The position numbers and the translations under genes were made by a program. The notes below the pieces were generated by a model that did not search any database, was not told the DNA's origin, and was given only the letters and a program-made list of their open reading frames with translations. Shown here one piece after another: positions 47,055-54,724 of a DNA stretch of 64,000 nucleotides (position 1 is its first letter; every line of letters starts with the position of its first letter). Source of the stretch: Ruegeria_C sp041537925 (GTDB lineage: Bacteria; Pseudomonadota; Alphaproteobacteria; Rhodobacterales; Rhodobacteraceae); the NCBI RefSeq assembly GCF_041537925.1, contig NZ_JBGOSH010000009.1, positions 142,615-206,614 of the forward strand. The letters run 5' to 3'.

Positions 47055-47735
47055 CTATCGCGCGGCAGACAATCCGATAGTCAGTTGCTCAGCCGCTTCT
47101 GCGAAATCCGGGTTGTCGCCTGAAATCAAGACTGCCGCGCGCAGGGCAACACTGTCTGCGACAGGTGCGCCCGAACCGCTTTCGATTGTACTGGCGATCT
47201 CATTGAGTTCCGATTGCAGTGCGGCTGTGTCCCCCTTGCCCCCTTCAGCCATAGCTGCCAGGAGGTTTCGAATTTCTTTCAGGCGGTCGGAATGATCATC
47301 CAGCGCCCCATCGTCGGGTCGGGTTTCGATGTAGGTACGAATGGCCCAAGCAGCCTTTTGGCCCAGCAACTCACCAAATGCCGGCATTTTGGTGATCCCA
47401 TTCTGGGTATATCCTTCGCGGAACCGCTCTATATACCATTCATCACCGTACTCTTCGGCTTCGAGGTACCGCAGGTCCGGAGCCAGGCCGCCAGAGACCA
47501 CACCCAATCCATGGCAACGGGCACAGTTCTGATTATAACCAGAGTCGCCAATTTCGACTGCGGTCTGCCAAACCTCATTACCGAGGTCGCGGTAGGGGTT
47601 TTCGGTCAACCACTCTTCGCTCACGTCAGGTAGGGTGTCCGTATTGACGGGCTGCGGTGTCACATCGCCATGCGCCAGGGCCATGCTTCCTGCGGCGATG
47701 GCCCCAAACATGGGACTAAAAAAACCGAGACGCAT
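47055..47735 (-). CDS. Cytochrome c of PQQ alcohol dehydrogenase system (PedF/c550-like)
   Basis: A 226-residue periplasmic c-type cytochrome with signal peptide (cleavage near residue 20). The single haem motif is CARCHGLG, and KMPAFGE provides the likely methionine axial ligand. Sequence around EEYGDEWYIERFREGYTQNGITKMPAF resembles the c550-type cytochromes (PedF/ExaB group) that take electrons from PQQ alcohol dehydrogenases. A C-terminal helical extension of about 100 residues lies outside the haem domain. Strong AGGAGGAAAAG ribosome binding site; divergent from 47894. Confidence 0.85.
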   Translation of the reverse strand: MRLGFFSPMFGAIAAGSMALAHGDVTPQPVNTDTLPDVSEEWLTENPYRDLGNEVWQTAVEIGDSGYNQNCARCHGLGVVSGGLAPDLRYLEAEEYGDEWYIERFREGYTQNGITKMPAFGELLGQKAAWAIRTYIETRPDDGALDDHSDRLKEIRNLLAAMAEGGKGDTAALQSELNEIASTIESGSGAPVADSVALRAAVLISGDNPDFAEAAEQLTIGLSAAR

Positions 47736-47791
47736 CTTTTCCTCCTTCTGATGCTTTTCCCGATCGTAGCCCAGTCAAATTTGCCGCGAAA

Positions 47792-47837
47792 TTCGACCTT
47801 GGTTGCACATCTGGGTCGGACTGCGACTAAGGTCGAA
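47792..47837. promoter_or_regulatory. Inverted repeat in the divergent promoter of the PQQ locus
   Basis: TTCGACCTT (47792-47800) and AAGGTCGAA (47829-47837) are a perfect 9-bp inverted repeat with a 28-bp spacer in the 158-bp region between the divergent cytochrome and binding-protein genes. It could bind the LuxR-type regulator encoded at 52827 or form part of a repression loop. No second copy was found before the dehydrogenase gene. Confidence 0.45.
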
Positions 47838-47893
47838 TGGTTTAGTGGCAAGGGACCAGGTTTTACTTTTGTTGCTCGGGAGGAGGCGCTGCC

Positions 47894-49063
47894 ATGACCA
47901 AATTGTACCGCCTGATTGCGGCGATAATCCTGATTCCAGGGGCTGCATGGGCTGATATTGCAATTTCAGTGACTTATCTGCAGCTGCAAGTGCCGCGGCA
48001 ACCAACTCTATCAAACCTTGACCCGTTACCTGATGACCTTGGTGTTGCTGGGGCCGAATTTGGGTTGGCCGACAATCTGACGACGGCGAAATTCCTGGGG
48101 CACGAATACACCCTTACGGTAACTTCTGTACCTGAAGGCGGAGATTGGCTGGCTGCTGCTCGTAAGGCTCTGTCGGAGAGCCTGTTTGTGATACTCGATG
48201 CGCCTGCACAAGCGCAATTGGACGTCGCCGATTTGCAAGAGGCAACAGGAGCCGTGTTATTCAACGCCTCTGCGCCCGACGTGGCGATCCGAGATGACGC
48301 ATGTCGTGCCAATCTTTTGCACACCTTGCCGTCGGATACGATGCGTACAGATGCGCTAGTTCAGTTTCTTGTTAAACGGCGCTGGGAGGAACTGGTGTTG
48401 ATCGCTGGCGACAATCCTGGCGATCAGGCCTTTGCTGCGGCATTGAAGCGGTCTCTAAGAAAATTCAGACTGGACTTGAAAGCCGAAAAGGCCTGGATTT
48501 TTAATGCTGACATGCGGCGCAACGCAACGCAGGAGGTTCCGCTCTTCACGCAGGAGCTCGGTGATTATGACGTGCTGCTTATTGCCGACGAACTGGACGA
48601 TTTCGGGCGTTACATTGCATTTAACACGTGGGAAGCGCGCCCTGTGGCGGGGTCCGAAGGGCTTCAACCGGTGACATGGTCGCGTGTGGTTGAGCAATGG
48701 GGCGCGGTTCAGATGCAGAACCGGTTTTCCGATCAGACCGGGCGGGCAATGATGCCCAAGGATTATGCCGCATGGGCGGCGTACAGATCACTTGGCGAGG
48801 CTGTAACGCGAACCCAATCTGATGCGCCCGAGGTATTGCGGGCCTATATGCTGTCGGATGAATTCGAACTGGCAGGTTTCAAGGGGCGCGCTATGAACTT
48901 CCGGTTGTGGAATGGCCAAATGCGGCAACCGATCCCGTTGGTGACGGATCGCGCGGTTGTCGCCATGGCTCCACTCGAGGGTTTCCTGCATGAACACACC
49001 GAGTTGGATACGCTGGGTATTGATCAGGCCGAAAGCCAATGTCGGGCGTTTAAGGAGCACTGA
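47894..49063 (+). CDS. ABC-type substrate-binding protein of PQQ alcohol dehydrogenase system
   Basis: A 389-residue exported protein (signal peptide MTKLYRLIAAIILIPGAAWA) of the branched-chain amino acid binding-protein fold. Family-like stretches are FLVKRRWEELVLIAGDNPGDQAFAAALKRSLRKF and YAAWAAYRSLGEAV. It matches the family always found beside PQQ-dependent alcohol dehydrogenases (TIGR03863 type). No membrane permease is in the window, so it may act as a sensor or handling protein instead of a transporter part. Strong GGGAGGAGG upstream; the next gene starts 3 bp after its stop. Confidence 0.85.
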   Translation: MTKLYRLIAAIILIPGAAWADIAISVTYLQLQVPRQPTLSNLDPLPDDLGVAGAEFGLADNLTTAKFLGHEYTLTVTSVPEGGDWLAAARKALSESLFVILDAPAQAQLDVADLQEATGAVLFNASAPDVAIRDDACRANLLHTLPSDTMRTDALVQFLVKRRWEELVLIAGDNPGDQAFAAALKRSLRKFRLDLKAEKAWIFNADMRRNATQEVPLFTQELGDYDVLLIADELDDFGRYIAFNTWEARPVAGSEGLQPVTWSRVVEQWGAVQMQNRFSDQTGRAMMPKDYAAWAAYRSLGEAVTRTQSDAPEVLRAYMLSDEFELAGFKGRAMNFRLWNGQMRQPIPLVTDRAVVAMAPLEGFLHEHTELDTLGIDQAESQCRAFKEH

Positions 49064-49065
49064 AG

Positions 49066-50028
49066 ATGAGACTATCTGCAATCTTAGCGGCGGCCTTACT
49101 CTGGACCCCGGCGGCAGCGGATGAGATATGGGTCAGCAACGAAAAGGATGACACGCTCAGCGTGATCGACATTGATACGCTCGAGGTGGTACGCATCATT
49201 GAAACCGGCGAGCGGCCGCGCGGGATCACGTTTTCCAAGGACTTCTCGGTGCTTTATATCTGCGCGTCCGACAGCGACGCGGTGCAAGTGATGGACCCCG
49301 TGACCGGAGAAATCCTGTACGATCTACCCTCGGGCGAAGACCCGGAGCAATTCGTCCTGCACCCCAATGACCGCCACCTTTACATCGCCAACGAAGACGA
49401 TGCGATCACAACTGTGGTGGATACCGTAAGTCGGGAAGTCATTGCCCAGATCGATGTGGGGATCGAGCCCGAGGGCATGGCCGTATCGCCGGACGGAAAG
49501 ATCGCGATCACCACGTCTGAGACAACCAACATGGCGCATTGGATCGACACCGAAACGCAGGAACTGTTCGCCAATACTCTGGTCGATTCCCGCCCGCGCC
49601 ATGCGGAGTTCGTCAAGGACGGCTCTGAACTGTGGGTGAGTTCCGAGATCGGTGGCACCATCACCGTTTTTGACGTCGCCACCCAGACAGAGAAGGCCAA
49701 GATCGAGTTCGAGGTCCATGGCGTGCACCCGGATCGGGTTCAACCCGTGGGGTTCGAGCTGTCGACCGGGGATGAGATCGCCTTTGTCGCGCTTGGGCCT
49801 TCCAACCATATTGCTGCGGTGAATGCCGAGACTTATGAAGTTGAGGATTATATCCTTGTCGGTCGCCGCGTCTGGCACATGGATTTCAACGCCGACAAAT
49901 CGCTGCTGTTCACAACAAACGGTGTGTCCGGGGATGTGACCGTGGTCAATGTGGCTAAACGCAAACCGATCAAAACAATCAAGGTCGGGCGCTTTCCATG
50001 GGGCGCCGCGTACCGTCCTACAGACTGA
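49066..50028 (+). CDS. YVTN beta-propeller protein of PQQ-dependent catabolism
   Basis: A 320-residue periplasmic seven-bladed propeller with signal peptide (cleavage after about residue 18). Repeated blade strings are seen: VSNEKDDTLSVIDIDTLEVV, GERPRGITFSKD, GIEPEGMAVSPDGK, and TNGVSGDVTVVNVAKRKPIKTI. It is the propeller that accompanies PQQ alcohol dehydrogenases (TIGR03866 type). A scaffolding or electron-transfer helper role is proposed for the family but not proven. Confidence 0.87.
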   Translation: MRLSAILAAALLWTPAAADEIWVSNEKDDTLSVIDIDTLEVVRIIETGERPRGITFSKDFSVLYICASDSDAVQVMDPVTGEILYDLPSGEDPEQFVLHPNDRHLYIANEDDAITTVVDTVSREVIAQIDVGIEPEGMAVSPDGKIAITTSETTNMAHWIDTETQELFANTLVDSRPRHAEFVKDGSELWVSSEIGGTITVFDVATQTEKAKIEFEVHGVHPDRVQPVGFELSTGDEIAFVALGPSNHIAAVNAETYEVEDYILVGRRVWHMDFNADKSLLFTTNGVSGDVTVVNVAKRKPIKTIKVGRFPWGAAYRPTD

Positions 50029-50049
50029 GAATAACATGGAGATAATGAA

Positions 50050-50496
50050 ATGGTTCGACTGACCGCCTTTTGCGCGATGATAACTCTGGCGATGCCCAAC
50101 GGCGCGATGGCCGACGATGATGACAACGGGTTTGGCTTGGCCGGAATTCTGTCTGCCAAGAACAAAGAAGATCTGCCATCCATCATTCTGTCGGCGGGCG
50201 TGCCCCTGGCTGTGGCCCCGTGGGAACTAAAATCAGGCACTTATTATGAGTTCGAAATTCAGGGTGATGGCAGTCAGGAGCTGGCGTTGATCGGGCCTGA
50301 GTTCTTCCGGGCAATCTGGGTTGATGAGATCATTGTGGAAGGGTTGGAAATCCGTCCACTGGGTTTGGATTCCGTTGAATTCGACGAGGCGGGCGAGATG
50401 GAAATTGGCTTCGTCGCCATCAAGCCGGGTAGTTACTATTTAAAAGTGCCGGCCAGCACCGGTGAGACGCAGCGGCTGGAGATAACCATAAAGTAA
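50050..50496 (+). CDS. Exported beta-rich protein of PQQ locus, function unknown
   Basis: A 148-residue protein with a signal peptide (MVRLTAFCAMITLAMPNGAMA) followed by an acidic patch (DDDDNG) and a beta-rich body (LAVAPWELKSGTYYEFEIQGDG, FVAIKPGSYYLKVPA). The fold pattern is cupredoxin-like, but no copper ligands (His, Cys, Met set) are evident. It follows the beta-propeller gene by 21 bp in the same direction and is probably co-transcribed. No named family is recognised. Confidence 0.75.
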   Translation: MVRLTAFCAMITLAMPNGAMADDDDNGFGLAGILSAKNKEDLPSIILSAGVPLAVAPWELKSGTYYEFEIQGDGSQELALIGPEFFRAIWVDEIIVEGLEIRPLGLDSVEFDEAGEMEIGFVAIKPGSYYLKVPASTGETQRLEITIK

Positions 50497-50619
50497 CAGG
50501 GCTTTCCGTCCAAAATACCAGTTATACTTATGGCAAAAAACGCGCCCTTGAGCATGTGAGTTTGAGCCTCCCCCAAAGAGGTGGTCCACCCCTATGTTTA
50601 GGAAAGCGGAGGACCACAG

Positions 50620-50716
50620 ATGGCAACGAAGAGGCCAAAGTCCGAAGAGATTGTCGTGAAGTTACGGCAGGTTGAGGTGTTGATGGGGCAATGCATGCCC
50701 CGGATTGATGCAATCA
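50620..50716 (+). pseudogene. IS3-family OrfA fragment
   Basis: The ATG at 50620 starts MATKRPKSEEIVVKLRQVEVL, the typical N-terminus of IS3-type OrfA helix-turn-helix proteins, and the similarity ends near residue 32. The element's left end (AGAGGTGGTCCACCCC at about 50578) is still visible; the rest is deleted. It lies in the gap between the small exported protein gene and the dehydrogenase gene. Confidence 0.7.
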
Positions 50717-50918
50717 GTGTGAAGCACTCAATTAGCCGCCACATAGCCACTTCGGAACAAGAAAAGTTGTGTCAACCCAGTTGAGAAACACCACGCGCTC
50801 CCTACGACCATTGTGCAATTTAACCGGCGACCCTGTCCGAGAATAATACCCTCGCCAGCAATCCCGACTCGTCGGAGAAGCGGCGTGGAGGAACGACTCA
50901 AGTCTAGGGAGGACACCG

Positions 50919-52685
50919 ATGAGCCGGTTTATCATGGCGGCGGTTGCAAGCGTGATCGCAACAGGCGCAGCCTACGCAGAAGTTACCGAAGACGATCTGG
51001 CGAACGACCAATCAATCACCACTCAGATCGTCACCAACGGCATGGGGCGCCACTTGCAGCGCTATAGCCCACTGGACATGCTCAACAAGGAAAACGTGGA
51101 TAACCTGCTTCCAGCCTGGGCCTTTAGCCTTGGGGGTGAGAAGCAGCGCGGTCAGGAAACCCAGCCGCTGATCTATGACGGCATGATGTACATCACTGGT
51201 TCCTACTCGCGCCTCTACGCGATTGATCTGGTGACCGGGAAAGAGGTCTGGCAATACGATGCGCGCCTGCCGGAAGGTATTCTGCCCTGCTGTGACGTGG
51301 TCAACCGTGGTGCGGCGATCTATGGCGATAAGATCTATTTCGGTACGTTGGATGCGCGGATCGTGGCGCTGGATCTGAAAACCGGTGACGTAGTTTGGCG
51401 CGACAAAATTGCGGATTACAAAGCCGGTTATTCCTACACCGCGGCCCCACTGATCGTGGACGGACTGATTGTCACGGGCAACTCAGGCGGTGAATTCGGG
51501 ATCGTTGGTGAAGTGCAAGCCCGCGATGCTGATACAGGCGACATCGTCTGGACCCGTCCGGTAATTGAAGGCCATATGGGTACCCTGAACGGTGAAGAAA
51601 GCACCATGACAGGCGAGTTGAACGCGACCTGGCCTGGTGACATGTGGAAGACGGGTGGTGGCGCGACTTGGCTAGGAGGTTCCTATGATGCGGACACCGA
51701 TACACTGGTCTTTGGGTCAGGCAACCCTTCGCCGTGGAACTCTTGGTTGCGCAATGCAGGGACGCCAACGGATGGAAACGCGGGCGACAACCTTTACGCG
51801 GCTAGCCGAATTGGAATCGACCCTAAAACAGGCGAAATCAAATGGCATTTCCAATCCACGCCTCGCGAAGGATGGGACTATGACGGTGTAAACGAAGTTA
51901 TCGCCTATACCGACCGAGAAGGTAATCAGCGTTATGCTACAGCTGATCGCAATGGCTACTTCTATGTCCTGAACCGGGAAGATGGGGCGTTCGTCTCGGC
52001 GGAACCGTTTGTCAAGGATATCACCTGGGCGTCGGGCGTGGATGAGACCGGACGTCCAATCTATGCAGAAGACAATCGCCCAGGTGATCCAACAGCAGCT
52101 GCGGATGGTAAGAAAGGCGAGGTAGTATTCACGTCGCCATCCTTTCTGGGCGGCAAGAATTGGATGCCGATGGCCTTCTCACAGCGCACCGGCAACTTTT
52201 ACGTGCCGTCGAACGAATGGGGCATGGATATCTGGAATGAACCGATCACCTACAAGAAGGGCGCGGCCTATCTAGGTTCCGGGTTCACCATCAAGCCAAA
52301 CTACGAGGACCATATCGGATCGCTCAAGGCCATCGACCCGGATACCGGTGAATGGAAATGGGAGTTCAAGAATGATGCGCCGCTTTGGTCAGGTGTGATG
52401 ACCACCGCAGGTGGGTTGGTGTTCTTTGGCACCCCAGAGGGCGAATTCATCGCATTGGATGACGAAACCGGCGAGAAACTCTGGTCGTTCCAGACCGGGT
52501 CCGGCGTTGTCGGTCAACCAATCACCTGGGAGCAGGATGGCGAACAGTATGTCTCGGTCATTTCCGGTTGGGGTGGCGCGGTTCCGCTGTGGGGTGGTGA
52601 AGTGGCCAAGAAGGTCAACTACCTTAACCAAGGTGGCACCCTTTGGACATTCCGCCTACCGAAAGAATTTGCAGCGGCGAACTGA
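50919..52685 (+). CDS. PQQ alcohol dehydrogenase, lanthanide-type (ExaF/PedH-like)
   Basis: A 588-residue periplasmic quinoprotein with a signal peptide (cleavage near residue 20) and the eight-bladed W-motif propeller. The redox disulfide is Cys124-Cys125 (LPCCDVVNRG). Metal ligands fit Glu192 (GGEFG), Asn269 (GSGNP) and catalytic Asp320, with a second Asp322 in WDYDGVN; that Asp-x-Asp is the lanthanide signature, where calcium enzymes have Ala, Ser or Thr. Overall sequence (EKQRGQETQ, LYAIDLVTG, GGAVPLWGG) is closer to the ethanol (ExaA/PedH) than the methanol clade. AGGGAGGA precedes the ATG. PQQ synthesis genes are not in the window. Confidence 0.93.
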   Translation: MSRFIMAAVASVIATGAAYAEVTEDDLANDQSITTQIVTNGMGRHLQRYSPLDMLNKENVDNLLPAWAFSLGGEKQRGQETQPLIYDGMMYITGSYSRLYAIDLVTGKEVWQYDARLPEGILPCCDVVNRGAAIYGDKIYFGTLDARIVALDLKTGDVVWRDKIADYKAGYSYTAAPLIVDGLIVTGNSGGEFGIVGEVQARDADTGDIVWTRPVIEGHMGTLNGEESTMTGELNATWPGDMWKTGGGATWLGGSYDADTDTLVFGSGNPSPWNSWLRNAGTPTDGNAGDNLYAASRIGIDPKTGEIKWHFQSTPREGWDYDGVNEVIAYTDREGNQRYATADRNGYFYVLNREDGAFVSAEPFVKDITWASGVDETGRPIYAEDNRPGDPTAAADGKKGEVVFTSPSFLGGKNWMPMAFSQRTGNFYVPSNEWGMDIWNEPITYKKGAAYLGSGFTIKPNYEDHIGSLKAIDPDTGEWKWEFKNDAPLWSGVMTTAGGLVFFGTPEGEFIALDDETGEKLWSFQTGSGVVGQPITWEQDGEQYVSVISGWGGAVPLWGGEVAKKVNYLNQGGTLWTFRLPKEFAAAN

Positions 52686-52709
52686 TCCCAACCCTTATAA
52701 GACCCCAAT

Positions 52710-52736
52710 ACGCGCGCCGTTCCAGGCGCGCGTTTT
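52710..52736 (+). terminator. Intrinsic terminator behind the dehydrogenase gene
   Basis: ACGCGCGCC (52710-52718), loop GTTCCA, GGCGCGCGT (52725-52733), then TTT. A 9-bp perfect GC-rich stem with a T-run 25 bp after the stop codon. Confidence 0.85.
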
Positions 52737-52826
52737 GAATATACAACTTTCTGACAATATGCGCGGTCTAACAAACTTGCTAGGCTTAGTAGGCTTGGGG
52801 CAATTCGATTGCAGAGGCCAATATCC

Positions 52827-53507
52827 ATGCATGCAATAACCGCGCAAAATGATTTCGAGAATGTGCTGATCGTCGATGATCACCCGCTGTTCTGCGATGC
52901 CTTGTCAATCACTCTGCAAAACATGGCGCATATCGGGGAAATCCACACGGCCGAAAAGCTTGAGAAAGCGTTGGAGCTGATTTCTAATGGGCTGAAGCCC
53001 GATGTAGTGATGCTGGATCTAAACTTGCCAGACGTCGACGGGCTTGAGGGGTTGGTGCGTCTAAAAACAGCTGCTGACGCCCCGGTCATCGTTGTGTCAT
53101 CGCTGGCGGATAATAGGGTGGTCAGCCAGGTCATTCACGCAGGTGCCGCCGGATATGTGCCTAAACACAGCCAACGCGATGTCTTTCGAGCGGCTTTCGT
53201 GGCAGTACATTCCGGCGACATTTTCTTGCCCCAAGGCTGTGTTCTGATCGAGGCGGATGAAGATGACGAACATCGCAACGCTGTCGACCGTTTGGCGACG
53301 TTGACCAATCAGCAAGGGCGGATTTTGCAACTAATCTGCGAAGGTAAGCTGAACAAGCAAATCGCCTACGATTTGTCCATCGCCGAGACAACTGTTAAGG
53401 CACATGTCACCGCCATCATGCGCAAGCTGGGGGCTCAGAGCCGGACACAGGCGGTTCTGACAGCCAAGAAGGCATCCTTTGCCAGCGTCTTGCAAGAGTC
53501 GGGCTAA
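52827..53507 (+). CDS. NarL/FixJ-type response regulator
   Basis: A 226-residue regulator: receiver domain (residues 12-130, LIVDDHPLFCDALSI with the phospho-acceptor Asp in VVMLDLNLPDVDG) and C-terminal LuxR-type helix-turn-helix (NQQGRILQLICEGKLNKQIAYDLSIAETTVKAHVTAIMRKLG). The ATG at 52827 with AGAGG upstream is chosen over a TTG further up. It is like the AgmR/ExaE/PedR1 regulators of PQQ alcohol oxidation in pseudomonads, and it lies between the dehydrogenase and the FIST and kinase genes, so control of this locus is the likely role. Confidence 0.9.
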   Translation: MHAITAQNDFENVLIVDDHPLFCDALSITLQNMAHIGEIHTAEKLEKALELISNGLKPDVVMLDLNLPDVDGLEGLVRLKTAADAPVIVVSSLADNRVVSQVIHAGAAGYVPKHSQRDVFRAAFVAVHSGDIFLPQGCVLIEADEDDEHRNAVDRLATLTNQQGRILQLICEGKLNKQIAYDLSIAETTVKAHVTAIMRKLGAQSRTQAVLTAKKASFASVLQESG

Positions 53508-53551
53508 GCGGCATACTCTCAGAGATCGTCGCGCTCTAGGGAGGAGGCACG

Positions 53552-54721
53552 ATGGACCAAGCAGTCGGTTGGGCAACGACCCGTGACCATGTGCCAGGCA
53601 TCGTTAAAACGGCATTTGTACGTTTCGACACGGATGAACCAATACAAGAACTTGCCACCCTTCTGGGTGCGCAAGACTTCGCGATTGTCATCTTGTTCGT
53701 CACTTCTAACACCGATGCGACCTCCGTCGTTACCGAAGCAATTCGTAGGTTCGCTCCTACGCCGGTCGTTGGGTGCACTACAGCCGGCGAACTGACCGGG
53801 AACGGATATACCGAGGATCAGATTGTCGCGGTTGGGCTTCCAAAATCGCATTTCGAAACACGCACCATTCTGGTGCCTGATTTGGACGATTTCGTGACGC
53901 AGGAAATCATTGATGAGATGATCCGAAACCGCAACGCGATGATAGAGGATAAACCCGATTGGCAACACGAATTCACGTTCCTAATGATCGACGGGTTATC
54001 GACAAAAGAGGACGCGCTGACATCCGAATTGGCCGTCGGGCTAGGGCCCGTTCCGCTTTTTGGTGGATCTGCGGGAGATGGGACGCAATTTGATTGTACA
54101 TTTGTGCTATATGACGGTCAGGCGCTTGAAAACGCAGCTATCTTAACGCAAGTGAGGACGCGCTGCCCGATCCAGGTTTTCAAATCCGATCACCTGGTTC
54201 CCACCGCGAAGCGCATGGTGGTTACTGACGCGGATCCCACGAAACGCATCGTACGAGAAATCAATGCAGAACCTGCAGCACGTGAGTACGCGCGCATCCT
54301 TGGAAAGGACCCCGAGCAACTCACAACCTTTACCTTTGCCGCGCATCCCGTTGTCGTGCAGATCGGCGGGCAGCACCATGTGCGCGCCATCCAGCAGGTC
54401 GCGGGCAACGGCGATCTTGTATTCTTTTCGGCGATTGATGAAGGTCTGGTTCTGACGCTGGCCGAACCGATGGATATGGTCTCTCATCTTGAAAAGGAAA
54501 TCTCAGCCCTGACTCAAAATGCGCAGCCCGATACAATTTTGGGCTGTGATTGTATTTTGCGCAGGCTGGAGGCGCAGGAAAAACAAATGACCGGCGCGAT
54601 ATCGAAAGTCTTGTCGGACAATCACGTAGTCGGGTTTTCGACGTATGGTGAGCAGTACAATTCGATCCATGTTAATCAGACATTGACCGGGGTCGCGATC
54701 TATCCTCCGGACGAGCGCTGA
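53552..54721 (+). CDS. FIST-domain sensor protein
   Basis: A 389-residue cytoplasmic protein with the FIST N-domain (about residues 30-220, VGCTTAGELTGNGY and LFGGSAGDGTQF) and FIST C-domain (about 225-370, ILGCDCILRRLEAQ and VGFSTYGEQYNSIHVNQTLTG). FIST domains are predicted to bind small ligands. The gene is 3 bp before the hybrid kinase gene on the same strand, and FIST-kinase pairs are known next to quinoprotein loci, so it probably feeds a ligand signal to the kinase. It has no signal peptide or membrane helix. Confidence 0.9.
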   Translation: MDQAVGWATTRDHVPGIVKTAFVRFDTDEPIQELATLLGAQDFAIVILFVTSNTDATSVVTEAIRRFAPTPVVGCTTAGELTGNGYTEDQIVAVGLPKSHFETRTILVPDLDDFVTQEIIDEMIRNRNAMIEDKPDWQHEFTFLMIDGLSTKEDALTSELAVGLGPVPLFGGSAGDGTQFDCTFVLYDGQALENAAILTQVRTRCPIQVFKSDHLVPTAKRMVVTDADPTKRIVREINAEPAAREYARILGKDPEQLTTFTFAAHPVVVQIGGQHHVRAIQQVAGNGDLVFFSAIDEGLVLTLAEPMDMVSHLEKEISALTQNAQPDTILGCDCILRRLEAQEKQMTGAISKVLSDNHVVGFSTYGEQYNSIHVNQTLTGVAIYPPDER

Positions 54722-54724
54722 ACG

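Noticed and set aside
47894..49063. Complete ABC importer
   Set aside because: There is no permease or ATPase gene beside the binding protein; it matches the stand-alone PQQ-associated family.
50919..52685. Calcium-dependent methanol dehydrogenase MxaF
   Set aside because: The residue two positions after the catalytic Asp is Asp, not Ala, and no mxaG or mxaI partner follows.
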